64,000 bases of DNA. Source: Saccharospirillum mangrovi (GTDB lineage: Bacteria; Pseudomonadota; Gammaproteobacteria; Pseudomonadales; Natronospirillaceae). Of the stretch, positions 26,801 through 36,555 are shown piece after piece; position 1 is the stretch's first letter, and every line of letters begins with the position of its first letter. The stretch spans positions 2,850,001 through 2,914,000 of the forward strand of contig NZ_CP031415.1 in NCBI RefSeq assembly GCF_003367315.1. Reading direction: 5' to 3'. The notes under the pieces are model-generated. The model saw only the letters and a list, made by a program, of their open reading frames with translations. It did not search any database and was not told the origin of the DNA. The translations under genes were made by a program, and so were the position numbers.

Positions 26801-27811
26801 ATGCCGACCATCAAAGACGTTGCCCTAGCCGCCGGCTGTTCCACCGCCACTGTGTCCCGCGCTTTGGCCGCACCGGAAAAAGTGACCGAAGCGACGCGTC
26901 TGCGCGTTGCGCAAGCCATCGCCGAAGTCGGTTATTCGCCCAACGTGGCCGCGCGCAATTTGCGCCGCAGCGAATCCAAAACCATCGTGGTGTTGCTGCC
27001 CGACATCGCCAATCCGTTCTTTTCTGAAATCATCGCCGGTCTGGAAGAAGTGGCGCACCGCGCCGGTTATCAGGTGCTGCTGGGCGATTGCGAAAACGAC
27101 CCCAACCGCGCCCAGGCTTATTTCGATTTACTGCCGACCAACCAGGCCGACGGCATCATTCTGATGACGTCCAAAGTACCGCGTCCGCTGCTGCAACAAC
27201 GCCGCGCGCAAACGCCGTTTCCGTTGGTCATGGCCTGTGAATACATTGACGATCTGTCATTGCCGACGGTGTGCATCGACAACCGCCTGGCCGCCGAACG
27301 CGCCGTAGAATATTTGTTGTCACTCGGCCATGAACGCATTGCCACCATCGCCGGGCCAAGCAATAACCCCATCTGTCGGGATCGCATTCAAGGCTTCGAG
27401 GCGGAGTTGCAACGCGCCGGTTTGAACCCGCGCACCGACTGGGTGGTTGAAGGCGATTTCAGCTTTCTGTCCGGTTATCAGCAAGGCCGCATTCTGCTCG
27501 ACCGGCCGGCCGAAACGCGGCCGACGGCGGTGTTTTGTCACAGCGATGAAATGGCCATCGGCTTGCTGAAAGCGGCGCGCGATTTGAACGTCTCAGTGCC
27601 GGCCGAGGTGTCGGTCATCGGTTTCGACAACATCGGCTTCAGCGAATACTGCGAACCGGAACTGACCACCATCAGCCAGCCGCGCGACGACATTGGCCGC
27701 AGCGCCATGCGCCTGCTGCTGGACATCCTCGCGCAGCGCCAGGTGCCGATGCAGCAGACGCTCTCCACCCAGTTGATTGTGCGCGACAGCACCGCCCGCG
27801 CCCCGGCCTGA
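26801..27811 (+). CDS. LacI-family transcriptional regulator
   Basis: A 336-residue repressor. ATG 26801 begins the helix-turn-helix directly (MPTIKDVALAAGCSTATVSR, then ALAAPEKVTEATRLRV). The hinge region NVAARNLRRSESKTI leads to a type I periplasmic-fold effector domain (VVLLPDIANPFFSEIIAGLE; VIGFDNIGFSEYCEPELTTI). Closest in pattern to CytR/PurR-type regulators. It faces the sugar ABC operon and probably represses it, with the imported sugar or a derivative as inducer. Confidence 0.93.
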   Translation: MPTIKDVALAAGCSTATVSRALAAPEKVTEATRLRVAQAIAEVGYSPNVAARNLRRSESKTIVVLLPDIANPFFSEIIAGLEEVAHRAGYQVLLGDCENDPNRAQAYFDLLPTNQADGIILMTSKVPRPLLQQRRAQTPFPLVMACEYIDDLSLPTVCIDNRLAAERAVEYLLSLGHERIATIAGPSNNPICRDRIQGFEAELQRAGLNPRTDWVVEGDFSFLSGYQQGRILLDRPAETRPTAVFCHSDEMAIGLLKAARDLNVSVPAEVSVIGFDNIGFSEYCEPELTTISQPRDDIGRSAMRLLLDILAQRQVPMQQTLSTQLIVRDSTARAPA

Positions 27812-27897
27812 CGCTCGCCCAGCGGAAAGCGGCGTTCCCGACCAACGGGCGCTGAGCTGCTAAACTGACCACTCATGGTTGCTGATCGAGACACCAG

Positions 27898-28737
27898 ATG
27901 CAGCAGTGGTACCGGCCCTCAGTGATTATTTTGCTGTTTGCGATGCTTGGCCCCGTGCGGGCCGAACCGCCAGCGACCATTGTTTTGGCAATGGCCGAAT
28001 TGCCTGGCGTCTACAGCGTCGACACTGAATCCGATCCGCCGCGACTGTCCGGTTCGATTGGCGAACTGCAAAATGTGTTATTCGATTCCCTGTCGGACGA
28101 CTTTCAACTGCACCCCGTCGCCATGCTCGTACCGCGCCTGCTACGGGAACTGCAAACGCACGACAACGTCTGCACCGGCATTTTGTTTCGCACCCCGGAA
28201 CGCGAAACTTACCTGTACTTTTCCCACCCCTACATCGTGATTCCAACGCCGCAAATTGCGCTGACCGAGCACGGCTGGAATCTGCTCGGCCGGCCCGACG
28301 ACCTATCGTTGGCCGACTTGGTTCAGCACCCGCAGTTACAAGGCTTGAGAGTCGCCGACCGATCGTACGGCCCCTACGCCGACGCCCAATTGGACGCGGC
28401 CGTAAACCCGCCAATTGTGGTCACTGGCTCATCCAATGCCATGCGCATGCTGGCCGGTGGTCGGGCGGATTTTCTGATTGAATACCCGGTGGTCATCGCC
28501 AACACCCTGGGCGAGAAAACCGACGCTTTGCGCTTTGTCACCATCGAACACAGTGCGCCTTTTATCGACGTCGCCATCGCCTGTTCCCGCTCCGAACTGG
28601 GCGCTGCTTTCGTTGCGGCCGTTAATGAACGGCTGACGACGCTGGTCAACGACCCGCACTATCAGGCGCTAAATCTGGAGGTTGCGCCTAAGCAGATGCA
28701 ACCCGGTCTGGCGCAGTTGTTTCAGCAAAAGATTTAG
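27898..28737 (+). CDS. Periplasmic solute-binding-protein-like protein, copy 1
   Basis: A 279-residue secreted protein with signal peptide 1-22 (ending VRA). It has a family 3-like two-lobed binding fold; SSNAMRMLAGGRADFLIEYP near residue 181 and CTGILFRTPERETYLYFSHP near 98 are the clearest segments. The pattern resembles the TIGR02285-type uncharacterised family. There is no ABC transporter nearby, so it may sense rather than transport. The following gene is a clear paralogue in tandem. Confidence 0.7.
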   Translation: MQQWYRPSVIILLFAMLGPVRAEPPATIVLAMAELPGVYSVDTESDPPRLSGSIGELQNVLFDSLSDDFQLHPVAMLVPRLLRELQTHDNVCTGILFRTPERETYLYFSHPYIVIPTPQIALTEHGWNLLGRPDDLSLADLVQHPQLQGLRVADRSYGPYADAQLDAAVNPPIVVTGSSNAMRMLAGGRADFLIEYPVVIANTLGEKTDALRFVTIEHSAPFIDVAIACSRSELGAAFVAAVNERLTTLVNDPHYQALNLEVAPKQMQPGLAQLFQQKI

Positions 28738-28830
28738 ACACCCCGCCTTGAGTAAATGGGAACCCGTTGGCTGTCCATCTGATTAACAGTTGCTAAACTT
28801 CAGGCATCTCAACGTTGTCGGAAATCGCTG

Positions 28831-29673
28831 ATGAGACCGCTGATCTGCGCAGGCCTCGCATTCGTGCTGTCCCTTTCCCCGCTGGCTCAGGCTGAAACTC
28901 GCATTATCTGGGCGGTCAGTGAACTCACCGGCCTGATCGGTCTGGATGAAACTGGCGCGCAGCCGGAACTGTCGGGGCTGGTTGGTGAATTGCAGCAACA
29001 GTTGCTGGCAACATTGCCGCAATACGACGTGCAACCGGTGTTGATGAGCGTGCCGCGCATGCAGCGTGAACTGCAAACACGCGACAACGTCTGTACCGGC
29101 ATATTCCTGCGCACGCCCGAACGCGAAGCCTACCTGCACTATTCCCAACCTTATTTGCTGATTCCCATCCCGCAGATCGTGATGAGCCGGGTGGGTTGGG
29201 AACGCCTGGGCCAGCCGACGCAAATACCGCTGCAAGACTTACTGAGCAACGATCAGTTGAACGGCATTCGCGTGCCCAATCGCTCGTACGGCAACGCCAT
29301 CGACAACGGCCTGAATCAGGCCAGTAATCTGACGCTGAACGTCACCAGTTCCACCAACGCCATTCGCATGCTGGCCGGAGGCCGCGCCGACTTTCTGATT
29401 GAATACCCGACGGTGATCGCGCAAACACTGGGCACCGCATCCGACCAACTGCATCTCGTCAGCATCGGCAACGCGGATCCGTTTTTGGAGGGTTACGTCA
29501 GTTGCAACCAATCGGCGTTAGGCGAGGCGTTTATTGCCGACGTCAACGAACAACTGCGTCGCTTAGTGTCTGACCCGGCCTACCGGGCAGTTAACGCTCA
29601 GCTCGCGCCGAGCCAGTTGCAGCCGCGACTGGCCGACGCCTATCAGCGCCGGGTGATCGGCGCCAACCGCTGA
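28831..29673 (+). CDS. Periplasmic solute-binding-protein-like protein, copy 2
   Basis: A 280-residue paralogue of the preceding gene; signal peptide 1-21 ends AQA. Shared blocks include RELQTRDNVCTGIFLRTPER and SSTNAIRMLAGGRADFLIEY, at near-identical positions. By eye about half of the residues agree. RBS GGAAATCGCTG precedes the ATG. Both copies keep the Cys in NVCTG and a later Cys (CNQSALGEAF here, CSRSELGAAF in copy 1), suggesting a conserved disulfide. Ligand unknown. Confidence 0.7.
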   Translation: MRPLICAGLAFVLSLSPLAQAETRIIWAVSELTGLIGLDETGAQPELSGLVGELQQQLLATLPQYDVQPVLMSVPRMQRELQTRDNVCTGIFLRTPEREAYLHYSQPYLLIPIPQIVMSRVGWERLGQPTQIPLQDLLSNDQLNGIRVPNRSYGNAIDNGLNQASNLTLNVTSSTNAIRMLAGGRADFLIEYPTVIAQTLGTASDQLHLVSIGNADPFLEGYVSCNQSALGEAFIADVNEQLRRLVSDPAYRAVNAQLAPSQLQPRLADAYQRRVIGANR

Positions 29674-29680
29674 AACAGCG

Positions 29681-30223
29681 TTACCACATCAGATCGTCGG
29701 GGATGGGGAAGTCTTTGTACGGATCGTCTTCGTCCGCTTCATTCGACACCTGATCGGCCACAAAAATCACCGCATCGGCAAAACGCTCGGCCACTTTATC
29801 GGCCACATTGCGTGGCACCAGATAATAACGTTCGTCGTCACCACAAATCGCTAACCGGCCTTTCGCCAATTGCGTTTGCGCTGTGGCATCCACAAACAAT
29901 TGTTTGATCTTGTTGACGCGCGCATCGGTAAAACTGAAGCGCACATCGCCACTGGCCTCAACCGCACTGTGCTGCAACATTTGCCAGGCCTGGGCGCGTA
30001 AGGCCTTGGCTTGCTCAGCCTGCTGGCGCTGGCGATTCAACTCCCGGTCGCGCTCGGCTTTCTCGGCGCGCTGCTGCGCCAGACGCTCCTGGGTATCGTC
30101 ATCCTCGGCTTGCCCTTTGCGTGCCTGCCGCGCTTGCTTGCGTTTTTGCTGCTCCGCCTGCTGCGCTTTTTTCTTATCGACCAGACCTGCATTCAACAGC
30201 TGATCAGCGAGTGATTTGGCCAT
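29681..30223 (-). CDS. DUF2058 family nucleoid-associated protein (YaiL-like)
   Basis: A 180-residue protein starting MAKSLADQLLNAGLVDKKKA, the standard opening of DUF2058/YaiL. A long charged, Gln/Arg-rich helix (residues 20-75) is followed by a compact domain (VNKIKQLFVDATAQTQLAKG; CGDDERYYLVPRNVADKV). Family members are annotated as polynucleotide-associated or nucleoprotein but have no defined activity. Convergent with the tandem binding-protein genes, 7 bases apart. Confidence 0.88.
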   Translation of the reverse strand: MAKSLADQLLNAGLVDKKKAQQAEQQKRKQARQARKGQAEDDDTQERLAQQRAEKAERDRELNRQRQQAEQAKALRAQAWQMLQHSAVEASGDVRFSFTDARVNKIKQLFVDATAQTQLAKGRLAICGDDERYYLVPRNVADKVAERFADAVIFVADQVSNEADEDDPYKDFPIPDDLMW

Positions 30224-30455
30224 GCCGTTACCCTATCCAAATGAAGCCGTATTCTAGCCGGAGCCGCCGCTGAATCGAACCGTTTGCAGCGCGACGTTCA
30301 CCGTCTTACTGCCATAAATCTGACGCAAAAACGGCACTGCCATAACAAAAAAACCACAAACGCGCGCTGGCAGATAGCTCCATAGCAACTAGCCTTTCCC
30401 GAAATTTGTTCAAAAAAATCCTCCATTCAATACCAATTTTCCCGGAGACAACTCC

Positions 30456-32087
30456 ATGATCAAGTTGCTGCGCGCAGTTTCTATTGGTACCCGTCTGGCC
30501 GTCGTGCTGGGATTAATCGTCACCTTATTGGTGGTTCTTGGAGTGACCAGCCTGGTGCAATTGCGCAGCATTGATCACACCCTGGTGGTCATCGACGAAC
30601 ATCGCATTCCCAGCCTGCATGCAGTGAACGAAGTGAGCAGCCAATTTCTGTTAATGCGCGTCAACACCGCCAACTTGCTGGCCGCCGAAACCGAGGCCGA
30701 CCAGGCGCGCTACAACCAGGCATTCAACGACGCCCAACAACGTATGAACGCCGCCGCCGAACTCTATCTCGAACTGATTCAAACGCCGTCGGCCCGGTCG
30801 TTGTTCGAACAAAGCCTGACTGAGCTGCAACGCTATCAACAATTGAGCGACCAGCTTCGAACACTGGTGCGCAATGGCGACACAGATGCCGCCATTTCTT
30901 TTTCCAACACCGAAGTTGCACCCGAAGCCAAGCGCGTTACCGAACGCATCGCCGAATTGGTCGTCTTTCAGGAAACCCGCATTCACGACGCTGCCAACGA
31001 AGCGCACGCCGCTTACGGCAACACGCGTATGAACATCATCGAAATCATGGCGTTAGCGACCGGCCTGGCGGCAATCATTGCCTGGCTGCTGGCGCGATCC
31101 ATCACCGTGCCGATTCGCTCGGCGGTACAAACAGCGCGCAACATCGCCAACAAGGATTTAACGACCGATATTCTGGTCGATGGCCGCGATGAAGCCACCG
31201 TACTGCTCACCGCCCTGAACGACATGCAAGACGGATTGCGCACCACCCTAAGCCAGATTTCGCAATCGGCAGAGCAACTCGCCACCTCGTCGGAAGAGTT
31301 GTCGCAAGTCACCAACGACACCACGGCCGGGCTGCAACGACAAACCGAGGAAATGGAATTGGCGGCATCGGCCGTCACTGAACTGAGCGCGGCCATTGAG
31401 GAAGTTGCGGCCAACGCCACTGGCACTGCGTCCGCCTCCAAAGACGCCGAAGCGCAAACCCAACATGGCCAACAGCAAGTGCAAAGCACGTTGACCGCCA
31501 TTCACAGCCTGGTGAAAAGCATCGAACAGAACGCGCACAACACCGAACAACTGGCGGTGCGCGTAGGCGAAGTGGCCGGCATGCTGGAAGTGATTCAGGG
31601 CGTGGCCGAACAGACTAATCTGCTGGCTTTGAACGCGGCCATTGAAGCCGCCCGCGCCGGCGACCAAGGGCGCGGCTTTGCGGTCGTTGCCGACGAAGTG
31701 CGTGGCTTGGCACAACGCACCGCCGATTCAACCAAGGAAATCGAAGAAATCATTCACGCCGTTAATCAGGACAGCCAGGTCGTAACGTCGTCGCTGTCGG
31801 CCAGCCAGATCAGCGCTCGCGAAACCCTAACCGCCGGCACCGCAGCGGGCGAAGCCCTGGAGCGCATTGCCGGGATAATCAGCGATATTTCCCAGCGCAA
31901 CCTTTCTTCCGCCAGCGCCTCGGAGCAACAAGCGGCCGTTGCACGCGAGGTTGACCGTAACCTGACCAACATCAAAGATTTGTCGGCACAGACCGCTGCC
32001 GGCGCGGAAGAAACTCAGGCCGCCAGTGCGGACCTGGCACGGTTGGCAACCAGCCTGAACGACATGGTCGCGCGCTTTCGGGTTTAA
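30456..32087 (+). CDS. Methyl-accepting chemotaxis protein
   Basis: A 543-residue chemoreceptor. TM1 lies at about 11-33 and is followed by a periplasmic four-helix-bundle domain (4HB_MCP type, about 34-190). TM2 at about 192-212 ([19 protein letters not shown]), then HAMP (to about 265) and the signalling domain. The hairpin tip is [20 protein letters not shown] near residue 387. There is no CheR-binding pentapeptide at the C-terminus. Leader contains AATCCTCC and CCCGGAGA before the ATG. Ligand unknown. Confidence 0.95.
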   Translation: MIKLLRAVSIGTRLAVVLGLIVTLLVVLGVTSLVQLRSIDHTLVVIDEHRIPSLHAVNEVSSQFLLMRVNTANLLAAETEADQARYNQAFNDAQQRMNAAAELYLELIQTPSARSLFEQSLTELQRYQQLSDQLRTLVRNGDTDAAISFSNTEVAPEAKRVTERIAELVVFQETRIHDAANEAHAAYGNTRMNIIEIMALATGLAAIIAWLLARSITVPIRSAVQTARNIANKDLTTDILVDGRDEATVLLTALNDMQDGLRTTLSQISQSAEQLATSSEELSQVTNDTTAGLQRQTEEMELAASAVTELSAAIEEVAANATGTASASKDAEAQTQHGQQQVQSTLTAIHSLVKSIEQNAHNTEQLAVRVGEVAGMLEVIQGVAEQTNLLALNAAIEAARAGDQGRGFAVVADEVRGLAQRTADSTKEIEEIIHAVNQDSQVVTSSLSASQISARETLTAGTAAGEALERIAGIISDISQRNLSSASASEQQAAVAREVDRNLTNIKDLSAQTAAGAEETQAASADLARLATSLNDMVARFRV

Positions 32088-32614
32088 ATAAAAATACTGG
32101 TCAGATTATTGCGATGGTCATTTTCCATATCGCGGTTCATTTCCATCTGATACAGCGAAACCGCCCTGGCCTGCTGGCTGTTGTTGATCTCGCGCGCTTC
32201 GCGTAAATCGTTCAACCGCTCAGCAATTTCGTCATCGATTTTTTCTTTTTCTTCCGCCGGTAACGCCTCGTATTCCTCCATCGTCAAACCGGCATCGGCG
32301 AGCACGGCGTAACGCATTTTTTCCGCCGGCGACATCGCCATGTATTTCTTGAATTCTTCGACCGGGTCCCGCCCCAGATCCGGCTCAGTCAACGCCTGTT
32401 GTTCGGGTGGGCGTGCGGGTGCGCTGTCTTCCTGACTGGCAGCGGTAACCGGCGGCACCTGAGTAATTGGCGTCACCTGGCTGGTCGGAACCGTCTGCAC
32501 CAAAGCGAGGGTCTGTGGAAACTGGATCGCATTGGGATTGCCGATCTTCGTCGCATTGGGCAACGCAGTCGGGTTCAGATTCAGCGACATCATGGGTGAC
32601 AAACCAAGATTCAC
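32084..32614 (-). CDS. Hypothetical protein, paralogue of the gene at 45.0-45.6 kb
   Basis: A 176-residue soluble protein. I place the start at GTG 32614, because the sequence from there ([12 protein letters not shown]) aligns with the ATG start of its paralogue, including the leader ATGAGG. The middle is a Pro/Thr/Gln-rich linker. The C-terminal module [20 protein letters not shown], then [20 protein letters not shown] and IAERL, is shared with the paralogue. Family not recognised; no signal peptide. It overlaps the chemoreceptor stop by four bases, convergently. Confidence 0.7.
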   Translation of the reverse strand: MNLGLSPMMSLNLNPTALPNATKIGNPNAIQFPQTLALVQTVPTSQVTPITQVPPVTAASQEDSAPARPPEQQALTEPDLGRDPVEEFKKYMAMSPAEKMRYAVLADAGLTMEEYEALPAEEKEKIDDEIAERLNDLREAREINNSQQARAVSLYQMEMNRDMENDHRNNLTSIFI

Positions 32615-32790
32615 AGCAAGCAATCCTCATGCGCTAACGGCGCGGGTAATCACTTGCATAGGCACAAAACGGGCCAGCGGAAATCGGCGGTTTCAAGACA
32701 AAAAGCGGCCAGCAGCGGCAAGGTGTATCCGCTTTAACGGCAACGATTTGCCACTGAGCCGGAAGAATTTATGCCGTGCAACGCGCCCTC

Positions 32791-34206
32791 TCAGGCCGCC
32801 GATGCGCGCTCGTTAACCCAGCGGCGCCAACGTTCGGCGTAAGCCAGAATGGCACGGCCATGTTCTTCGGGTGGGTACAGGCGCGACGGCGCGGTCAGCG
32901 GCCAATGGTTGATGTCCTGGCCCAGCATGGCGGTGCCCTGAGTGGTGCCGGTGCTGTCGGAGCTACCGTACACGGCCTGATCACGGGTGGCACAGAGCGT
33001 CGCCAGTACACTCATATACAACGCATTGGCCGCGAACGCGCCTTCAACCACAACATCGCCGCGGGTTGCCAAAGCACTCAGACAATAATCCGTCATCAAC
33101 GCACAATAGGTGGACGCCAGCGCCGTTTTGCCGGCACCGCTGAGGCGTTCCACCGGGCCCAGCAAACGGCCGTGAGTATGGCGAAACGGCCCGCCCTGAT
33201 CGCTGAACGATGGCAACGCAAAAACACCATCGGTCATCAGTTGCAGTAATTCGTTCATGCCGCCCTGGCCGTCACCGCGCAACGTTTCCCACTCGCGCCC
33301 GCCCATAAAACGAATCGTCGGGACCGCCGTACCGAAAGCACTGACGTTGATCAGCATGTCCTGCTGTTCGTCCAGATTATCCAGGGGCGCACCCACGCCA
33401 CAGATCACCGTCCAGGTACCGCTCGACACCACCGAAAACGGCTCGGCCCGCGTCAACAAATGCGGCACCAGCGAAGCGTTGCTGTCGTGAATGCCGTTGA
33501 GCACCTGACAGTCTTCCGGCAAACCCAATTCCGCTGCGAGGTCGGCCGTCACAAAGCCCAAAGACGCACCCGTTATCTGAACGTCGGGAAATAAATCACG
33601 CCAACCGAGTCGGTCCACCAGCGACGAATAATCACCGCGATCCGGTTGCCACAAATCGGTGTGGCAACCCAGCGACGTAACCTCACTGGCCTTCACACAC
33701 GTCAGTCGCCAACCCCAATATTGTGGATACAGCAAAATATCGGTGACGCGATCAAACGCCTCACTGTGCGTCCGCGCCAACCAAAATAATTGCCGACCCA
33801 GATTCAGACCCGACGAAAGATTCGGACTGCCGGTTTCATCGAAAGATGCACGCAACAAGTCGTATTCGGACGACACGGCCTCAAACACATTGCTTTCGTA
33901 ATCGGCAATTGGCAACGCCAGTTCATCGCCCGCCAGACAAGCAGCGGTGGCGCCGTGCGTGGTCATACCAATGGTTTGCACGTAATACTCTGCGGCCATT
34001 TCCTTAAGCGATGTTTTCAGCCATTGCCAGATAGCATCGGTATCGACATGCGGGTATGGCCCATCCATCAACACGCGATTAGGCCGACGCTTTTCCAGCA
34101 GCACTTCGCCACCGTGATGGCCGGCTTTCACGGCACACAGTTTGACATTGGTTTTGCCGATATCGAGCACCGCCAGAACCGGCTCGCGCAGTTCCAGTTC
34201 ACTCAT
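32791..34206 (-). CDS. rhaK: L-rhamnulokinase (FGGY family, rhizobial RhaK type)
   Basis: A 471-residue FGGY carbohydrate kinase; ATG 34206 overlaps rhaU by four bases. The N-terminal ATP/phosphate motif is AVLDIGKTNVKLCAV, and the second lobe has SVVSSGTWTVICGV. Its place in a RhaR-S-T-P-Q-U-K gene string identifies it as the sugar kinase of the rhizobial-type rhamnose pathway. It phosphorylates rhamnulose (in Rhizobium RhaK also affects transport) and produces rhamnulose-1-phosphate for RhaD. Confidence 0.88.
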   Translation of the reverse strand: MSELELREPVLAVLDIGKTNVKLCAVKAGHHGGEVLLEKRRPNRVLMDGPYPHVDTDAIWQWLKTSLKEMAAEYYVQTIGMTTHGATAACLAGDELALPIADYESNVFEAVSSEYDLLRASFDETGSPNLSSGLNLGRQLFWLARTHSEAFDRVTDILLYPQYWGWRLTCVKASEVTSLGCHTDLWQPDRGDYSSLVDRLGWRDLFPDVQITGASLGFVTADLAAELGLPEDCQVLNGIHDSNASLVPHLLTRAEPFSVVSSGTWTVICGVGAPLDNLDEQQDMLINVSAFGTAVPTIRFMGGREWETLRGDGQGGMNELLQLMTDGVFALPSFSDQGGPFRHTHGRLLGPVERLSGAGKTALASTYCALMTDYCLSALATRGDVVVEGAFAANALYMSVLATLCATRDQAVYGSSDSTGTTQGTAMLGQDINHWPLTAPSRLYPPEEHGRAILAYAERWRRWVNERASAA

Positions 34207-34517
34207 GGCAGATGAAACACCTCGGTCAACGCAACGGCTTGTGGTTCGGGTGAATCGGCTTGCGTTTCCATGATATCGGCCATGTAATGCCACCAACGTT
34301 GCATCACTGGATGTTGCTTCAGAGCGACTTCATCCAGCGGCGCGTCGGTTTCAAAACTGGCAAATAACTGCAACGTCTGCGGGTGTAAATAAATGTGGTA
34401 ATTGCGAATGCCGCAATCTTTTAAATGCGCCGACAATTCCGGCCAGATGGCATCGTGACGGGCACGATATTCCTCTTCATAGCCGGGAAATAATTGCATC
34501 ACCGAGGCGTACATCAT
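34203..34517 (-). CDS. rhaU: L-rhamnose mutarotase
   Basis: A 104-residue dimeric alpha/beta-barrel epimerase. Its markers are VMQLFPGYEEEYRARHDAIW (catalytic His21), NYHIYL, QRWWHYMADIM and the C-terminal EVFHLP, all matching E. coli RhaM. It interconverts alpha and beta anomers of L-rhamnose after import. Overlaps by four bases at both ends with the permease and kinase genes. Confidence 0.96.
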   Translation of the reverse strand: MMYASVMQLFPGYEEEYRARHDAIWPELSAHLKDCGIRNYHIYLHPQTLQLFASFETDAPLDEVALKQHPVMQRWWHYMADIMETQADSPEPQAVALTEVFHLP

Positions 34518-35521
34518 CGCGCACTTTCCCGCGCGGCACGCCAACGCCCCAGAACAATCGGAATGCTGATAACGGCAATCAACATGGCACCAATAATGAC
34601 GCTCATCACAATGCCCGGTACGTTCAGCAAGCCCAGACCAAAAGTGACCAAACCCATCAGAAAAACGGCAATCACCACACCCAACATGCTGCCCGCACCA
34701 CCGAGAATACTGACGCCGCCGAGCACCACCATGGTAACGATGCTCAACTCCCAACCGAAGGCAATGGAAGGTCGCGTACTGCCCAAACGAGAGGTCAACA
34801 ACACCGACGCCAAACCCGACAAGGCACCGACCGCCACAAACAAAATCAGTTTGTGACGATTTACTTTAATACCGGAATACAACGCCGCCGTCGGATTGTT
34901 GCCAATCGCATAAGTACGGCGGCCGAAATTGGTGCGGTGCAGCAGGCCATAAAACACCAGCGCCAACACCAGAAACAACACAAACTCGAACGAAAAAACC
35001 CAGTACACATAACCCTGACCGAAGAAAGCGAATTCGGCCGGGTAATCGGTGTAGGCGCCGTCACCCAAAATGACGTAGGTGATGCCACGGTACAAACTCA
35101 TGGTGCCGATGGTGACAACGATGGACGGAATGCCAAAACCCGTCACCACCAAACCGTTAAACAAACCGCAGGCAATGCCCACCGCAACAGCAATACCTAC
35201 CAACGCACCAGCACCGAAACCAGCCTCGGCCGCCATGCCCATGCACACCGAAGCGAGGGCAATAATCGATGCCACCGACAAATCAATTTCCCGGCAAATA
35301 ATCAACATCGCCATCGGCAAAGCGATGATGGCCTTTTCGGTAAAGTTGAACGTCGCGTCCGACAAATTCCACGGGTCGAGAAAATACGGCGACGCAAAGC
35401 TGTTGAACAAAAACACCAGCGCCGTAACCAGCAACAGGAAGGTTTCCCAACGCAACAGGTTGCTGCGCCAACGCGCGGCACGACGATTCGGAACGGCAGA
35501 TTGAGTCATCACTTGATCCAT
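34514..35521 (-). CDS. rhaQ: L-rhamnose ABC transporter permease
   Basis: A 335-residue RbsC-type permease with about ten hydrophobic segments. KAIIALPMAMLIICREIDLS near residue 58 and the coupling sequence VTMVVLGGVSILGGAGSMLG are family markers. It is the second of two permeases in the operon, as in the rhizobial rhaSTPQ importer. An internal ATG at 35509 is an alternative start. Confidence 0.9.
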   Translation of the reverse strand: MDQVMTQSAVPNRRAARWRSNLLRWETFLLLVTALVFLFNSFASPYFLDPWNLSDATFNFTEKAIIALPMAMLIICREIDLSVASIIALASVCMGMAAEAGFGAGALVGIAVAVGIACGLFNGLVVTGFGIPSIVVTIGTMSLYRGITYVILGDGAYTDYPAEFAFFGQGYVYWVFSFEFVLFLVLALVFYGLLHRTNFGRRTYAIGNNPTAALYSGIKVNRHKLILFVAVGALSGLASVLLTSRLGSTRPSIAFGWELSIVTMVVLGGVSILGGAGSMLGVVIAVFLMGLVTFGLGLLNVPGIVMSVIIGAMLIAVISIPIVLGRWRAARESAR

Positions 35522-35523
35522 GG

Positions 35524-36555
35524 TTAACGGGCCTCCGACGGTTGCGCCAGCACATCGTGCGCTTTAACCGCGCGGCGCAAAATGATGCGACCCTTGCTGC
35601 GTTCGGCAGTGGAATTGGCAATCACCGCAACGATGATAACGGCGCCGGAAATCGCCAGTTGCCAGAATGGCGATACGCCGATCACCGGCAAGGCGTTGTT
35701 AATCACACCCAAAAACAAAGCGCCCAACGCACAACCGACAACGGTGCCAATGCCACCCATAATACTGATACCGCCAATCACACAGGCGGCGACCACCTGC
35801 AATTCAAAACCGTTGGCAACATCGACGTAAGCGACCGCAAAACGCGACACCCACAAATAACCGCACAGCCCAGCCAGCATGCCGGAAACAACGAACGCCT
35901 TAAATTGCACCTTGCCCACTTTGACGCCGGTATAAAACGCTGCGGTCGGATCACCCCCGGCGGTAAAAAAATCCCGCCCGGAACGCCAATGACGAGTAGC
36001 AAAAAACAAGGCAGCGACAATGACGATGGCGATCCAGCTCATCATCGGCAAACCCAGCACCCACTGACGCGGCAGATCGATAAAACTCTTGCTCATCTGG
36101 TGCGCGTTTACCCAGGCACCGTCGGATAACAGAAACACCGTGCCGCGATAAATGCTCATCGTGCCCAGAGTCACAACAATGGCTGGCACGCCAACAATCC
36201 AGACAAAGAATCCGTTAATGGCGCCGAGCAACGCACCCAGTACCATCGCCAACACCATCAGCAATGGAATCGGAATGGACGGCATGGCGGCGTTGATCAT
36301 GGCGACCACCATGCCGGTCAGTGCCAGGTTGGCTGCCACCGATAAATCGATGCAACGGGTCAGAATCACCAGCATCTGACCCATTGCCAGAATCATCAGA
36401 ATTGAGGTGTCATTAAAGGTTCCGATCAAACTGTGCGCCGATAAAAACTCCGGCGTAATAACGCCCACCACCAACACCAGAACCACAATCAACAACGCCA
36501 GAAACTGTTCGCGATTTTTCAAAACCGACGACACACTTTTCACAACGGATGTCAT
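35524..36555 (-). CDS. rhaP: L-rhamnose ABC transporter permease
   Basis: A 343-residue RbsC-type permease. Typical segments are ILMILAMGQMLVILTRCIDL near residue 52 and VVAACVIGGISIMGGIGTVV near 230. It overlaps the ATPase gene by four bases and is followed two bases later by rhaQ, so the two permeases are made together and probably form a heterodimer. Confidence 0.9.
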   Translation of the reverse strand: MTSVVKSVSSVLKNREQFLALLIVVLVLVVGVITPEFLSAHSLIGTFNDTSILMILAMGQMLVILTRCIDLSVAANLALTGMVVAMINAAMPSIPIPLLMVLAMVLGALLGAINGFFVWIVGVPAIVVTLGTMSIYRGTVFLLSDGAWVNAHQMSKSFIDLPRQWVLGLPMMSWIAIVIVAALFFATRHWRSGRDFFTAGGDPTAAFYTGVKVGKVQFKAFVVSGMLAGLCGYLWVSRFAVAYVDVANGFELQVVAACVIGGISIMGGIGTVVGCALGALFLGVINNALPVIGVSPFWQLAISGAVIIVAVIANSTAERSKGRIILRRAVKAHDVLAQPSEAR

